Source: Lobulomyces angularis (Eukaryota > Chytridiomycota > Chytridiomycetes > Lobulomycetales > Lobulomycetaceae). Taken from it: a stretch of DNA of 64,000 nucleotides. Under the pieces are notes generated by a model. The model had not been told where the DNA came from and did no database searches. It was given only the letters and a program-made list of their open reading frames with translations. The first letter of the stretch is position 1, and each line of letters starts with the position of its first letter. Positions 38,657 through 49,534 of this stretch are shown piece by piece. Made by a program: the position numbers and the translations under genes. The stretch lies in NCBI GenBank assembly GCA_027604685.1, contig JADHYX010000081.1:1-64000 (forward strand), read 5' to 3'.

Positions 38657-41600
38657 ATGATCAGTTTTTGGAAGTATCTCCATATTCTTATATTGACTGG
38701 ATCAATATTAACTAATGTTTGTGATAAATTGTCAGCTGAGTCTTACTCTTTATGTATAGGGTCCGTTATTCATATATGTGCTAATAAAACTGAAATTAAG
38801 AAGTTAGAATGTCCAAGATATACTGTATGTTTAAATAACAAATGTGAGTTTAAAGATGATAATTTTTTAGACAAAAGGGATGATACTAATTCATTATCTC
38901 AAATGAGACGATCTACAATGTTTCCTCTATCTGAATATAAACATCATTATGAAAAAAGAATACAGAATACAATATTGAATAGTAGATTATCATATGATTT
39001 AATGTTTCCCGTAATTATTCTAAATGAAACGGAATTTACTGTTGGAAATGATAATTTATTTATTAATGCTACTATGTTCAATGATATAGATTATAAAACT
39101 GCAAATAAGTTTATGTATAATAGCTCTCTAATATTAATAAAAAGTAATGAAAGAAACGATTTTATAGCTAAGCAAGTCAATAAATTTCAGTATTATTACA
39201 CAAATGATTCCTATAAAGTAAAAGTTAATGATTTTGAAATAAATGATATTATATTAACAGGTAATATAGAAAATACAGTAGATATATTATTTCCTGCTCC
39301 TAGAACTAATAAAGATGCAAATAATAATACAAAATCCTCAAGTTTAAGTAAGAGATATGAATACAATGATGAAATATATGGCAAAAATTGGAACTATTAT
39401 GAAAGAGAAATGATACCTATATGGAGTAACATTGACAGTAGTAGTACTAATAAACAGATGAATGATTATATACTGGAAGAAAATCTCTTTCTAGGTGAAG
39501 AATCCAGTATATACTGTGTTGATTGTTATGCATATGTATCTATAAGACTATATGGATATATGTACTGGGGTGCTGCAGGTATATACTGCGCATCGATAGG
39601 AGGATCAATAGAAGCTACTGCTAATATAAATCTATTAATGAGCATTATGAGAAATTATAGTATCTCCAAGAGATATAATCTGTATTCAAAGACAATTCCA
39701 TTAATTTCTGTAACTATAGGGAGTATTTCAATAGAAACATTTATGGATCTTAATACTATCTTAGACATTGAGTTATCAGGTCCTATAAAGTATAAAGTAT
39801 CAGGTTCTTATAAAAATAAATATGGAAAGTATAAAACAATATATGGTAGTAGTAGTACATGTGACAACGCTATATCTTATATGATTGGGACTACAGGAAG
39901 TGATGCTAGTGTAAAACAAACATTTTCTAATCAAGTAAAAAATGTAGATGCTGGTGTAAAAGTCGGACTCTCATTTGGTTTATCTCCCGTACTTACATAT
40001 GGTACAGATCAATACCAAAAAGGATTACTTGTAGTCGGTGGATTTTTAAATGTAGAAAGTAAAAATAAACTTTTATGCCCTAATCCTTCTTCTAATTTTG
40101 AGGTCTATTTGACAGGCAAATATTATGCTGCAATAGATTCGAATAAGGAGTTATATCTAGACAATATGATTCAAATTGGTAATAAATATTCTATAATGAA
40201 TAAAACATTATCATGGGAATGTGGCGAAAATATGAAATCCATATTATCTTATCCAAAATCAGCGGCTTTACCTCCGTTAATTACAATAAGTGGAGAAGAT
40301 ATTAATAAACAAGGAGTTATGATATTTGAAAGTACTGATTATTCATCAATAACTAAAACTATCTTTAATGGAACTTCTATATTTATTGGTTATACTGTAA
40401 AAAAAATACATCAAATTAACGAAAAAACTAACAGTGTTACAAATACATTTTCACATGGCTGCAAAGTACTTGTATCTATGATAATAAAAGATATTTATTT
40501 GTACTCAGGTTGTCATAATGGCTTAATAAAACAGTGGGATACAAAGACAGGAAATTATATTAGAAGTTTTACTGGTCATACAAATACCATTACAGCAATG
40601 GTTGTAGTTGATAATTATTTATATTCTGGTTCTGATGATTCCTATATTAAAAAATGGAGCTTGTCTAATGGTAATTTAGTCAAAGATTTTATTATGTCTA
40701 ATCGGATTGTATCTATGATAGACCTTAAGACATATTATGAAAACTATATTTATATAAATATAGAAGGACAACTAAAACTCTTATCTCTATCAACAGATAT
40801 AATTATCACTGTTAAGTCATATTCAGACTTTGGATATTCTTGTAACATGGTTCTTAACGGAGACATGTTATATTTTACATCCGGGAAAAATACTATTGAT
40901 GAATTAAACATTAACACATATGAAAGTAGAACATTTAGAGATGATATTTCTATCACTGAATTAATTGTACATAAAAACTTTTTGTATTCTTTTAGTAAAA
41001 ATGATTATATAATGAAACAGTGGTCTTTAAGTACCGGATCTAACACGAAAAAGTATAATATGACATCATTATATCCCGATGGTGTAACAATACATAATGA
41101 TAAACTATGCATAATCAATATGTATAGATTAAAGGAGTTTAGTCCAGATATATCTCCTAATATTCAAGTAGTCGCTGAAACAATAACTGTTAGTACATTA
41201 ACGAAAACTGATACAATAACTTCTATTTCAACCTTATCATGTTCCCCAACTAGTACTGTAACTAATGATATTACAAAAACTATTACAAATAGTGTTACTA
41301 CAACAAAAATAACCTCTGGTGATCAGAATAGTTATTACATGCTAAGTGGTACAGTTTCTGGTGCAAGTGAGTTTAGTCATTCAAGTTCTATTACTAAAGA
41401 TGGTGATTATATATACGTATCCTCCTATGCTACAAGTAACGTAGCTCGATTGAATACAATTACTAACGATATTATATATTTTAAAGGACATACAAATACT
41501 GTAAAATATGTACTTGTACACAATGGATTATTATATACAGGCTCTATGGATAAAACCATAAAAGTATGGGATGCAGCAAAAAGAACTCTTATTAGAACCT

Positions 41601-43189
41601 TGAGTGGACATACTGATACGATAATGAACATTATTATTTATGGTGATTATATTTATTCAGGTTCATACGATGGGTCGATAATAAAATGGGCAATATCTGA
41701 CGGTAAATTTGTAAATAAATACAATCAAGGCTCGTCAATTTATACACTTACCATCAACGATGGTATCATATATTCAGGTTCTAGCAACGGTTACGTATAT
41801 AAATTAGTTATTTCAACTAATACTTTTTCTGTTTATTTATCTTATAGTTATGGTGTATATAGCTTAGCAACTGACGGTTATCGTATTTTTCTAGGCACAT
41901 CTAATGGCATATATGAACATTATTTATCGAACAGTGCATATAGTTATAAATATGAACATTCTATAACCAATGATGATTTAATATTAGTAAATAATGGATA
42001 TATTTATTCTATTACTAAGAATAATAATGTAAAACAATGGAACATAAAAACCGGAAGCAATACAATGACCTACTATACAAAAGCTGCATCAAGTGGTTTT
42101 GGTATATGTATTCATAATGGATACTTATATACAGGATCAGAAAATGGTCTCAAGAGATGGGTAATAATTTCAGATCCACCATTGTCAGCAACGATAACAC
42201 AAACTTCAACAGTAACATCTAGTATAACAACTACTAAGGTTAATACAATAACTCAAACGCCAGTTACAGTAACATCTACTTCTACTTTATCGCAGATAAC
42301 TGTTACATCTACACCAGTTGCTCAATGTGTTAATAACATAAATAAATTTGGTACTAATACAAAAAATTACACGTTGAATGGATCTGGCATTAACTCTTTA
42401 ATTATTGACAACCTTACTTATTTGTATACAGCTCATAGTGATGGTATGATTAGAAAATGGGATGTTGAAAAAGGAATCAATTCATATAATTATTCATTCT
42501 CAAACGTAATAACTTACGCTTTGGATATTGAGAATGAATCTATGTATGCTTCCTATAGTGATAACGTTGTAAGAAGATGGAATATATCAACAGGCCTTAA
42601 TATTAAAACATATACAGGACATTCAGATTCAGTAACATCTTTATTAGTAGATAAGGGTTACATATATAGTGGATCTAAAGATTTTACAATAAAACAATGG
42701 AGTATATCAACAGGTAATCTTATCAGAACTTTTAACAAGCATACTGGTTCAGTATATTCATTATATGTTGATAATGATATATTATATTCTGGATCTAGTG
42801 ACAAAACCATAAGAAAATGGAATATAACATCAGGTTCATATATTAAAGGTTTTACTGGCCATAATAATGTAGTTAATACTTTATCAATATTTAATGGAAA
42901 CTTATACAGTGGTTCCTATGATAAAGTAATCAAAGAGTGGAATATCTCTACCGGATTAAATACTAGGAATTTAACTGGACATAGTTCTTATGTATTATCT
43001 CTATTTTCTACAAATGGATCATTATATAGTAGTTCGGATGATAAAACAATAAAACAGTGGAATCTAACCACAGGAGCGAATGTTTATAATTTTACTGGAC
43101 ACTCAGCAGCAGTAAATTCAGTATATGTATATAATAATTTGTTGTACAGTGGTTCTTCTAATGGAGAAATCAAACAGTGGCAATTATAA
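38657..43189 (+). CDS. Large secreted WD40-repeat protein with Ser/Thr-rich linkers
   Basis: A 1510-residue protein, the largest here. A signal peptide covers about 1-26 (KYLHILILTGSILTNVC). A Cys-containing N-terminal domain and a 100-580 region with several N-glycosylation sequons follow. Lys-Arg pairs (FLDKRDD, LSKRYEY) could be Kex2-type processing sites. WD40-type blades occur in three blocks, about 590-830, 895-1165 and 1230-1510 (motifs such as LYSGSSDKTIRKWNI and GHTNTI), separated by Thr/Ser-rich linkers at about 845-890 and 1175-1220 of a kind common in fungal wall proteins. WD40 propellers are normally intracellular, so a secreted one is unusual. Possible adhesin or receptor-binding protein. 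Confidence 0.8.
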   Translation: MISFWKYLHILILTGSILTNVCDKLSAESYSLCIGSVIHICANKTEIKKLECPRYTVCLNNKCEFKDDNFLDKRDDTNSLSQMRRSTMFPLSEYKHHYEKRIQNTILNSRLSYDLMFPVIILNETEFTVGNDNLFINATMFNDIDYKTANKFMYNSSLILIKSNERNDFIAKQVNKFQYYYTNDSYKVKVNDFEINDIILTGNIENTVDILFPAPRTNKDANNNTKSSSLSKRYEYNDEIYGKNWNYYEREMIPIWSNIDSSSTNKQMNDYILEENLFLGEESSIYCVDCYAYVSIRLYGYMYWGAAGIYCASIGGSIEATANINLLMSIMRNYSISKRYNLYSKTIPLISVTIGSISIETFMDLNTILDIELSGPIKYKVSGSYKNKYGKYKTIYGSSSTCDNAISYMIGTTGSDASVKQTFSNQVKNVDAGVKVGLSFGLSPVLTYGTDQYQKGLLVVGGFLNVESKNKLLCPNPSSNFEVYLTGKYYAAIDSNKELYLDNMIQIGNKYSIMNKTLSWECGENMKSILSYPKSAALPPLITISGEDINKQGVMIFESTDYSSITKTIFNGTSIFIGYTVKKIHQINEKTNSVTNTFSHGCKVLVSMIIKDIYLYSGCHNGLIKQWDTKTGNYIRSFTGHTNTITAMVVVDNYLYSGSDDSYIKKWSLSNGNLVKDFIMSNRIVSMIDLKTYYENYIYINIEGQLKLLSLSTDIIITVKSYSDFGYSCNMVLNGDMLYFTSGKNTIDELNINTYESRTFRDDISITELIVHKNFLYSFSKNDYIMKQWSLSTGSNTKKYNMTSLYPDGVTIHNDKLCIINMYRLKEFSPDISPNIQVVAETITVSTLTKTDTITSISTLSCSPTSTVTNDITKTITNSVTTTKITSGDQNSYYMLSGTVSGASEFSHSSSITKDGDYIYVSSYATSNVARLNTITNDIIYFKGHTNTVKYVLVHNGLLYTGSMDKTIKVWDAAKRTLIRTLSGHTDTIMNIIIYGDYIYSGSYDGSIIKWAISDGKFVNKYNQGSSIYTLTINDGIIYSGSSNGYVYKLVISTNTFSVYLSYSYGVYSLATDGYRIFLGTSNGIYEHYLSNSAYSYKYEHSITNDDLILVNNGYIYSITKNNNVKQWNIKTGSNTMTYYTKAASSGFGICIHNGYLYTGSENGLKRWVIISDPPLSATITQTSTVTSSITTTKVNTITQTPVTVTSTSTLSQITVTSTPVAQCVNNINKFGTNTKNYTLNGSGINSLIIDNLTYLYTAHSDGMIRKWDVEKGINSYNYSFSNVITYALDIENESMYASYSDNVVRRWNISTGLNIKTYTGHSDSVTSLLVDKGYIYSGSKDFTIKQWSISTGNLIRTFNKHTGSVYSLYVDNDILYSGSSDKTIRKWNITSGSYIKGFTGHNNVVNTLSIFNGNLYSGSYDKVIKEWNISTGLNTRNLTGHSSYVLSLFSTNGSLYSSSDDKTIKQWNLTTGANVYNFTGHSAAVNSVYVYNNLLYSGSSNGEIKQWQL

Positions 43190-43255
43190 TTTCCTTTTAA
43201 TTATATAAACATAGAATACATATAAAGAGTAAGACTACTGGAGGTTCTAGGTAGC

Positions 43256-43271
43256 AAAAATTTTTTAAAAG
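43256..43271. terminator. T/A palindrome after WD40 gene
   Basis: AAAAATTTTTTAAAAG, about 66 bp after the stop at 43189. Confidence 0.4.
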
Positions 43272-43418
43272 ATAATCTAAATAATAATAATAATATACCT
43301 ATTAACTTAACCAACTTAAACATAATAAATATAAGGTAGTTATCTTATTATTATATATCAAGATTTATTGAGATAAATTAGTATCACAAAATATCAATAT
43401 CAATAGACAAGAAATCAT

Positions 43419-43532
43419 TAATTTTTTTTTTTTTTTTTTTTTGAATTTTGTTGCTGACTTAGTTTTTGTGGTCTCAAAAAAATTTTTTTAGGGACCAAAT
43501 TTTCTTAGTTGACTGAGTTTTTTAAAATGATT
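43419..43532 (-). repeat. Dispersed repeat, copy 10 (type B, reverse)
   Basis: Reverse type B copy: a 24-base T run, GAATTTTGTTGCTGACTTAG, then GTCTCAAAAAAATTTTTTTA core and a CTTAGTTGACTGAG arm ending AAATGATTC. The flanks 43272-43418 and 43533-43740 show no gene. Confidence 0.78.
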
Positions 43533-43740
43533 CGATATCTGATGATATTGATATTACGTGAATTTAAATTAACCATTTTATTAATATATACTGAAAACAA
43601 TTGAGACAATTTATTAACACACCTATATATTAAGAAGCAACCATAATACTTTTTTCAAAATATTAGTTATATATTTTACAAGATCTGAAAATGTGTTTCA
43701 GTATAAAGATTTGAAAGTGCTATAAAATATTTTACATACT

Positions 43741-45591
43741 TTACATATGTTTAAAGGTTAATCTGAAATACTTCTTAGTATCTTTATTATATGTTTGATC
43801 TACGACTCTACGATATTTAATAATATCACCCTCTGCTAATATACTTCTAATATCAATACCTTCTTTTTTGAATATATTTTCAATAATAGAGGATCTACTA
43901 TATTTTCCAAGATAATTACTTCTTAACAAAGGTCTATAGTTGCTTATAGGTATTAAATGTTCATTACCTCTTTTTTTATATTTTTTTATTGCTTCTAATA
44001 CTTTAAAATCATATTTCATATCAACAGATGTGAGTTCAATATAGCCGATAAATTGAGGTGTATTATCTGTATAATGTCTGTCTGATCTAAATACTTGTAT
44101 CAATGATAATATAAGTTCATAAATCTTATCATTATCATCCGGATTAAAATTATCAATTAGAGTATTACCAATAATATACATGAATACATCTTTTTCATTT
44201 ATATATTTTCTCTTTTCAGTAATAATATTAATAAAACTGTTGAGTAATGAAGATTTTATAAAAACAGATTGTGCCTTAATAATATGTTTATCGCTTGATA
44301 CAATCCTACTATGATAATATAAATTTAAGTTTGTATTGCATACTAAGGAGCCATAATGAATATAAGAGGTATTATTCTTAATATAATCTAATTTTGAATT
44401 TCCGTTTAGAGCAGCATTTAGATTACTTTCTATATAAAGAGCAAGTGTTTCATAATCATTACCATTACTTAAAATATAATAATAATGATAACACATAAGA
44501 TTTGTATACAGATATAACAGCTTACAGTATAACAAACAATTTGTTGCTTCTATGAAGTTTTCTCCACTAATCATATCTTTTAACGAACACTGTTGTAAGA
44601 AATCCGAAGAACAATTACTATGGATTTTATTATTAAAGTTATATAAAACTAAACTCTTATAATTCATGGTTAAAGTTGGATATCCACTATATATAGCATT
44701 AGGATCATTTGGATTCCAATAATTCATTACTAAGGTTGCATAGAATGTTTCAGTTGCATCTTCTGGTTTTTCCATGTATACGTTATGGTGTATTATCTGA
44801 ACCTTTTTCTTTCCACAAATAAAAGAACTTACGTATTTGTTTTTACCATATATGTTTTTGTCAATCTCAATGCTACTGTCATAATTATCCTGCATATAAA
44901 TATATAATGAACATGAACAAGAATAATCTTTAAATTCTAACAAATTACGTATCCATTTGTGAGGTCTAAGATTTGCTGATCTAAAAGGAGGAAATAATTT
45001 ATGATCAATACTGCCTACCGAATTTGAAATTATATAGCATAGCTTCTCTAATACTTTTTCCTTATTATAAATTAGATGTTTAAGTATAATTTTAGCATAT
45101 ATTAATTTTTCAATAAAAGCAGACATACGTTCGTTTATAATAGCTTTTATCTCCCTATATCCTAGATTGAGTTCTTTTGCTTCTATATATATCGCATTCA
45201 TTTTTGTTATAAAATCATTAATATGTTTAATAAAATCCTCTATGTAGCAATCTTCTTTTGTTAATGTAGAACACTTAAGATATATTTCTTCTACTAAAAC
45301 CTTAGAATTACATCCACAATATATATCAATGTCTGAATTACTGAAATTCTTAGCGTGTAAGGACTCTAGTACAAATGATCCACTAATGAAAGCATTAGTT
45401 CTTTTCATATGTTTAATAATATCATCATATCTATCTTCAAATATATTCTTTAATCTATTGTTTATATTTGCATACTTTTTTACTTCTCTTTTATATAGTT
45501 CTACTGATAGTTTTGATAGAGTAAAAATATTTTTATTATCTTTGCTATCTAGAAAATGTAAAATATTAGATAATATATCAGGTACATTCAT
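43741..45591 (-). CDS. F-box / nucleotidyltransferase-like protein
   Basis: A 616-residue protein. The frame extends upstream to a TTG, but the ATG at 45591 starts exactly at the F-box (MNVPDILSNILHFLDSKDNK), matching the 19051 paralogue, so it is preferred. The NTase signature ISGSFVLESL (G71, S72) and NSDIDIYCGC (D87, D89) is intact. VQIIHHNVYMEKPEDATETF and LVMNYWNPNDP...YSGYPTLTMN follow. The C-terminal half is helical, ending in YSRSSIIENIF, also present in 19051. It is the best preserved partner of 19051. Confidence 0.75.
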   Translation of the reverse strand: MNVPDILSNILHFLDSKDNKNIFTLSKLSVELYKREVKKYANINNRLKNIFEDRYDDIIKHMKRTNAFISGSFVLESLHAKNFSNSDIDIYCGCNSKVLVEEIYLKCSTLTKEDCYIEDFIKHINDFITKMNAIYIEAKELNLGYREIKAIINERMSAFIEKLIYAKIILKHLIYNKEKVLEKLCYIISNSVGSIDHKLFPPFRSANLRPHKWIRNLLEFKDYSCSCSLYIYMQDNYDSSIEIDKNIYGKNKYVSSFICGKKKVQIIHHNVYMEKPEDATETFYATLVMNYWNPNDPNAIYSGYPTLTMNYKSLVLYNFNNKIHSNCSSDFLQQCSLKDMISGENFIEATNCLLYCKLLYLYTNLMCYHYYYILSNGNDYETLALYIESNLNAALNGNSKLDYIKNNTSYIHYGSLVCNTNLNLYYHSRIVSSDKHIIKAQSVFIKSSLLNSFINIITEKRKYINEKDVFMYIIGNTLIDNFNPDDNDKIYELILSLIQVFRSDRHYTDNTPQFIGYIELTSVDMKYDFKVLEAIKKYKKRGNEHLIPISNYRPLLRSNYLGKYSRSSIIENIFKKEGIDIRSILAEGDIIKYRRVVDQTYNKDTKKYFRLTFKHM

Positions 45592-45723
45592 AATTTTAAT
45601 ATACACAGTCAAAATAGTTTCTAAAATAAAATCAGTTTACTTTACAGGAATTTTAGTAGTAAATATTGTAAAAACATTTGTATATAAAGAAAAGTAATTT
45701 CAAAGATTTTATGTTTAATATCA

Positions 45724-45840
45724 TAAATAATATATCCACCCGATAATGAAAAGCCATTATGTATTGTTCATCCATGTGATAGAGAGAAAGTAATACTAAT
45801 GATGTGTAAGATAAGAAGTGATATTGAAGACATGATTTAA
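45724..45840 (+). pseudogene. 3' remnant of nuclease-like gene plus duplicated flank
   Basis: An open frame without start reads YPPDNEKPLCIVHP then DREKVILMMCKIRSDIEDMI, the last 35 or so residues of the 37356 protein. Sequence after the stop (to about 45915) also matches 38199-38270. It is therefore a partial segmental copy of 38090-38270. A Gly-to-Cys change in the HPGD phrase marks decay. The rest of the gap to 46132 holds no gene. Confidence 0.75.
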
Positions 45841-46108
45841 ATTATTTGACAGTGATATTTACTAACAAAATATGTTACGAAAGAGACGAGTCAAATAGTT
45901 GAACATAATACCATCTAAACTAGTAATATAAGTAAGCGACAAATTAGCATATAGCGTTAAAACTCGTCTAAATAATATTATATAGTGAATATTATGCAAG
46001 TCTTTCATTCAATAGTAGCTTAGTTATCAATATACTCATACAAGTTTGTAACATATAGTTTCAAATATACAACCTTATATCTTATATAATTGAATATATT
46101 AAGTATAG

Positions 46109-46120
46109 AATTTTAAAAAG
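46109..46120. terminator. T/A palindrome after propeller gene
   Basis: AATTTTAAAAAG, 13 bp beyond the stop of the leftward gene ending at 46133. Confidence 0.4.
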
Positions 46121-46132
46121 AATCAGAGTAAT

Positions 46133-47065
46133 TTATATAAGTATTAATATCGCGCATAATACTAAAGAAATTTTTAATTTATTTGCAATCGAGGGCACAC
46201 TTTTGTTGTTTGTAATATCGTTATTGTTTGCAGTATTATTAGCATTAGATATATACTTAGACTTTTCTATATTTAACTGCTTTATAGAATCTTTTGTACC
46301 TACATATAAAATGTTATTGTGTAAATATGCCTTATCTACATGGTCATTTTCACGTATATCATGAGTTAACTCTTTCACATCATATGTATCAGTATTAAAT
46401 ATAGTAATATTGTTAAAAATAGATCCTAGTATTATCAAATTACCTTGAGTGATTCCCCAAGAACTACCACCTATACAAGCATCTTCTATAGTTTCTTTGT
46501 TGACCATCTTCAAATCCCACTTTTCAATAAATTTTCGATTGTAACTTGTGTATATCTTATCTTTTATTATAGATAGACTATAAGGAAAACTTACTGTCTT
46601 AGTTTCAGTAATATATTCACCGGTATTTATATCCCACATAGTAACTCCTTGACTGTTGGTTGCATATAGTACAAAACTACTTGCTTTAATGAGTTGAAAG
46701 CGATCAGGGAAAGAACCTGTATAGTTTTTTGTTATAATATTACTATCTGTATCTATTTCTGATATGTAATAATTTTTTGCGATCTCGTTCACAACACTTA
46801 CATATATTTTATTACCTAATGTTTCTAGATTAAAAGCATCAATGTTATATTCATATAGCTTACTTGTAGTATTAATATCCCATTTTATCAATTTTCTATC
46901 ATATGATGTAGTGTATAAAAAATTACCACATTCTATTGCATTATCTGAATCAGCCACAAGACCATTAAAGGTAATATTACTACTCTTTGTCTCTATATCA
47001 GTTTGTATAATACTATAATTAGCAAGTATTGTATATATAAACCTTTTGCTAATGTACAATAGCAT
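46133..47065 (-). CDS. C-terminally anchored beta-propeller protein (paralogue 1)
   Basis: A 310-residue protein built of WD40/quinoprotein-like blades (NFLYTTSYDRKLIKWDINTT; YATNSQGVTMWDINTG). There is no N-terminal signal peptide; the first blade begins within ten residues. The C-terminus is polar and Asn-rich (ANNNDITNNK), followed by a hydrophobic end (ISLVLCAILILI) reaching the last residue. This is the layout of a tail-anchored protein or a GPI-attachment signal. Three paralogues form a tandem array at 59029-62278. Function unknown. Confidence 0.72.
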   Translation of the reverse strand: MLLYISKRFIYTILANYSIIQTDIETKSSNITFNGLVADSDNAIECGNFLYTTSYDRKLIKWDINTTSKLYEYNIDAFNLETLGNKIYVSVVNEIAKNYYISEIDTDSNIITKNYTGSFPDRFQLIKASSFVLYATNSQGVTMWDINTGEYITETKTVSFPYSLSIIKDKIYTSYNRKFIEKWDLKMVNKETIEDACIGGSSWGITQGNLIILGSIFNNITIFNTDTYDVKELTHDIRENDHVDKAYLHNNILYVGTKDSIKQLNIEKSKYISNANNTANNNDITNNKSVPSIANKLKISLVLCAILILI

Positions 47066-47257
47066 TCTAATATCTATATTCTATATTGTATATCTACTAT
47101 ATTATGTTAATCGGATTATTCAATTAATATTACATCATCGTTTATTATTCCTTTTAATAGTATATTTCGTAAAAAGCTATTCATTATAATGAATTATGTA
47201 TAATATTCAAAATTAAACTTAAAATACCCAGCTAATAAGATATATAGACAATTGTTT

Positions 47258-47366
47258 AACTTTTTTGAATATTGTTGCCGACTTAGTTTTCTTAATTTTC
47301 TTAGTAGAAAAAAAAATTTTTTTGGGACTTAGTTTTCTTAGTTGACTTAGTTTTTTTAAATGAATT
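47258..47366 (-). repeat. Dispersed repeat, copy 11 (reverse, mixed type)
   Basis: The right arm is type A-like (CTTAGTTGACTTAG, AAATGAATTC), and the left end GAATATTGTTGCCGACTTAG is type B-like, suggesting a recombinant between the two types. Core A9/T7. Confidence 0.78.
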
Positions 47367-47499
47367 CTTTGATGTATTAAAATAGGCAGTAATCTCTCTT
47401 GATTGATAATACTGTAGATATATTAATGTCATATAGTGATTTAATTAAAGATGATATATACGACATATAATATTAACGTCTATAAATAGCTTATATGAA

Positions 47500-47624
47500 A
47501 AATATTTAACCTACAAAAATCAATTAAAAAATTGGGCGACTTAGTTTTCTTAGTTTTCTTAGTCAAAAAAATTTTTTTTTTGGGGACTTAGTTTTCTTAG
47601 TTGACTTAGTTTTTTTAAATGAAT
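47500..47624 (-). repeat. Dispersed repeat, copy 12 (type A, reverse)
   Basis: ACCTACAAAAATCAATTAAA, GGGCGACTTAG arm, A6/T10 core, GGGG, CTTAGTTGACTTAG arm, AAATGAAT. The flank 47440-47499 matches flanks of copies 2, 8 and 13. The rest of the 966-bp gap (47625-48031) shows no gene. Confidence 0.88.
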
Positions 47625-47988
47625 TTTTGTTTTGTGAGGTTTTATGTCATACTTAATATTAAAAGAGTAATAAACGCACGTAAAATCGACATTAACTAAT
47701 TTATTAATGACTATTTACGAGATTAAAAGTTAAAATGTATTATATAACAATTATTTAAGTATGAAATTCAATTTAGAAATTTAATGACTTAGTTTTCTTG
47801 CTTCCTTTTAGATAAATTTTGATTTCATATAATCTCAAACTACATTTTATGTAAATATTATATGTAAAAAAAACTCGTCAACTGATCATATTTATATAGT
47901 ATAATTACTGGTTAAAACATTAAATTATATTAAAAATAGATACAGAAGTATTAAGAAATATAATATTTAATAATATAAATTAATACAG

Positions 47989-47999
47989 TTTTTAAAAAT
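47989..47999. terminator. T/A palindrome after transporter-like gene
   Basis: TTTTTAAAAAT, about 33 bp beyond the stop of the leftward gene ending at 48032. Confidence 0.35.
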
Positions 48000-48031
48000 G
48001 TAATAATAATATATGTAGTATAAAATGCATC

Positions 48032-49093
48032 TTAGCTATAAGTAGTAGATGCAACTCCAGGATAATATCTATTGCCTCTATATTCGTTAATGTCTAATAT
48101 TACTGAACTTCTATATCTATCTTCTTTATTTACACTCAATTTTCCTATATTTAGGTCATTGGGAAGATTTATGTCAAAAGAATCTGTTCTTTCTCTCTCA
48201 AAGTATTCTGGTTTTGTTTTATCTTTGTTTTCTACATATACTGTGCAGGAAAAAACACATATACACAATATTAAACCCATAAAAGATGTATAAGTTAAAA
48301 TATTTGTAAATATAAAGGAGATAATAATGAATCTTAGACAAAGTATAGCATTATTTAGCACATAATATGTATTTATATAATTAGAAGAAAACAATTTATA
48401 ATACGCTATATATTTAAATGGAGATAAAAGCAAATTTAACGAAAAATATACATAACCGCCTTTATCCTCTATAGAAATTAATTTAAATTCACCAGTGTAT
48501 ATAATATATGAAGTTGTAATAAAAGCTCCAATTGATACTTGTAAACACATAGATAATATAGTGTAGTGTTTTGCAGATTTTTTATTATCCTTATTGTAAA
48601 TATAGAAATTCATACAGTCTCCAACAACAGAAATTAAAACATATAATAACATAAATATTAAGCCTAGTGGATTTATTCTTAATTTTTGATATCGTTGTAT
48701 CGCATATATAACATTAGACACTGTTACAGAAAACATTATCAAAGAATATGTTAATGTTTTTGGATTTCTATAATAATAATATTGTATAGCTATCATAATA
48801 AATAATTTTATTGATTGTATAAGTATAACAGACACGAAATCAATATATATAAAAGATATACACAAGAATATCGTTGAGCTAACAGATAAAAAATGTGAGA
48901 GTACTTCTTTTAAACTAAACTCCTTAATAATAAGTGGAACAAAGAAAAATAAAGGCAAGTTAAATATACCATCCTTTAGTATTAACCACTGAATTCTATC
49001 TATATTTTGATTCTTGTTATAATAAAAATCATCTATAAAATATATAGTTATATTACATACAATAAAAATGAACAACCAACCAAACAAATTCAT
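48032..49093 (-). CDS. Multi-spanning membrane protein, DMT/nucleotide-sugar transporter-like
   Basis: A 353-residue protein with about ten hydrophobic segments between residues 4 and 285, then a polar acidic cytoplasmic tail of about 65 residues. Segment number, length and the pattern of short loops (LIQSIKLFIMIAIQYYYYRN after the third or fourth helix) resemble the drug/metabolite transporter superfamily that includes nucleotide-sugar carriers. No residue-level signature makes this certain. A transporter is uncommon in viruses and could support glycosylation of the surface proteins encoded nearby, or be captured from a host. Divergent from the small ORF at 49140, only 46 bp away. Confidence 0.65.
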   Translation of the reverse strand: MNLFGWLFIFIVCNITIYFIDDFYYNKNQNIDRIQWLILKDGIFNLPLFFFVPLIIKEFSLKEVLSHFLSVSSTIFLCISFIYIDFVSVILIQSIKLFIMIAIQYYYYRNPKTLTYSLIMFSVTVSNVIYAIQRYQKLRINPLGLIFMLLYVLISVVGDCMNFYIYNKDNKKSAKHYTILSMCLQVSIGAFITTSYIIYTGEFKLISIEDKGGYVYFSLNLLLSPFKYIAYYKLFSSNYINTYYVLNNAILCLRFIIISFIFTNILTYTSFMGLILCICVFSCTVYVENKDKTKPEYFERERTDSFDINLPNDLNIGKLSVNKEDRYRSSVILDINEYRGNRYYPGVASTTYS

Positions 49094-49139
49094 TATTGTA
49101 TTATATTATGTATCATGTATCCTATAATCAATTAATAAA

Positions 49140-49355
49140 ATGAATAGAGTGTTAAATCTAGTATATCTTTATATAGAAATGATAGAAAGTTCTACATCAT
49201 TAATCCCAATGTTAAAGTATCAGTTACCACAAAAACAACTGTTAGATCAAACAAAAATTATTCAGAATAATGAAATGAAATATCAGTTTAAACCAATCGA
49301 CAGATCTATTCTCAAGTATTATGAATACTATGTTTGGACGAACACCAATCCTTAA
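49140..49355 (+). CDS. Small hypothetical protein
   Basis: A 71-residue frame with ATG, mixed polar and aromatic composition (KYYEYYVWTN near the end), no motif. It is divergent from the transporter-like gene. A TTTAAAAAT motif follows at about 49418-49428. It could be a small real gene or a remnant. Confidence 0.35.
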   Translation: MNRVLNLVYLYIEMIESSTSLIPMLKYQLPQKQLLDQTKIIQNNEMKYQFKPIDRSILKYYEYYVWTNTNP

Positions 49356-49534
49356 ATTTTACAAAATTAACTTTTGATATTAGTTAGATATTTAGATATA
49401 TATTATATTACATTTACTCTTTAAAAATTCATAATTATAATAATTGAATAATACTTCTATAATTAAAGACAGAAAGAAATAATACTAAATTACAAATGTA
49501 AAAGATGCATTATTAGAAAAACATATATATAAAT

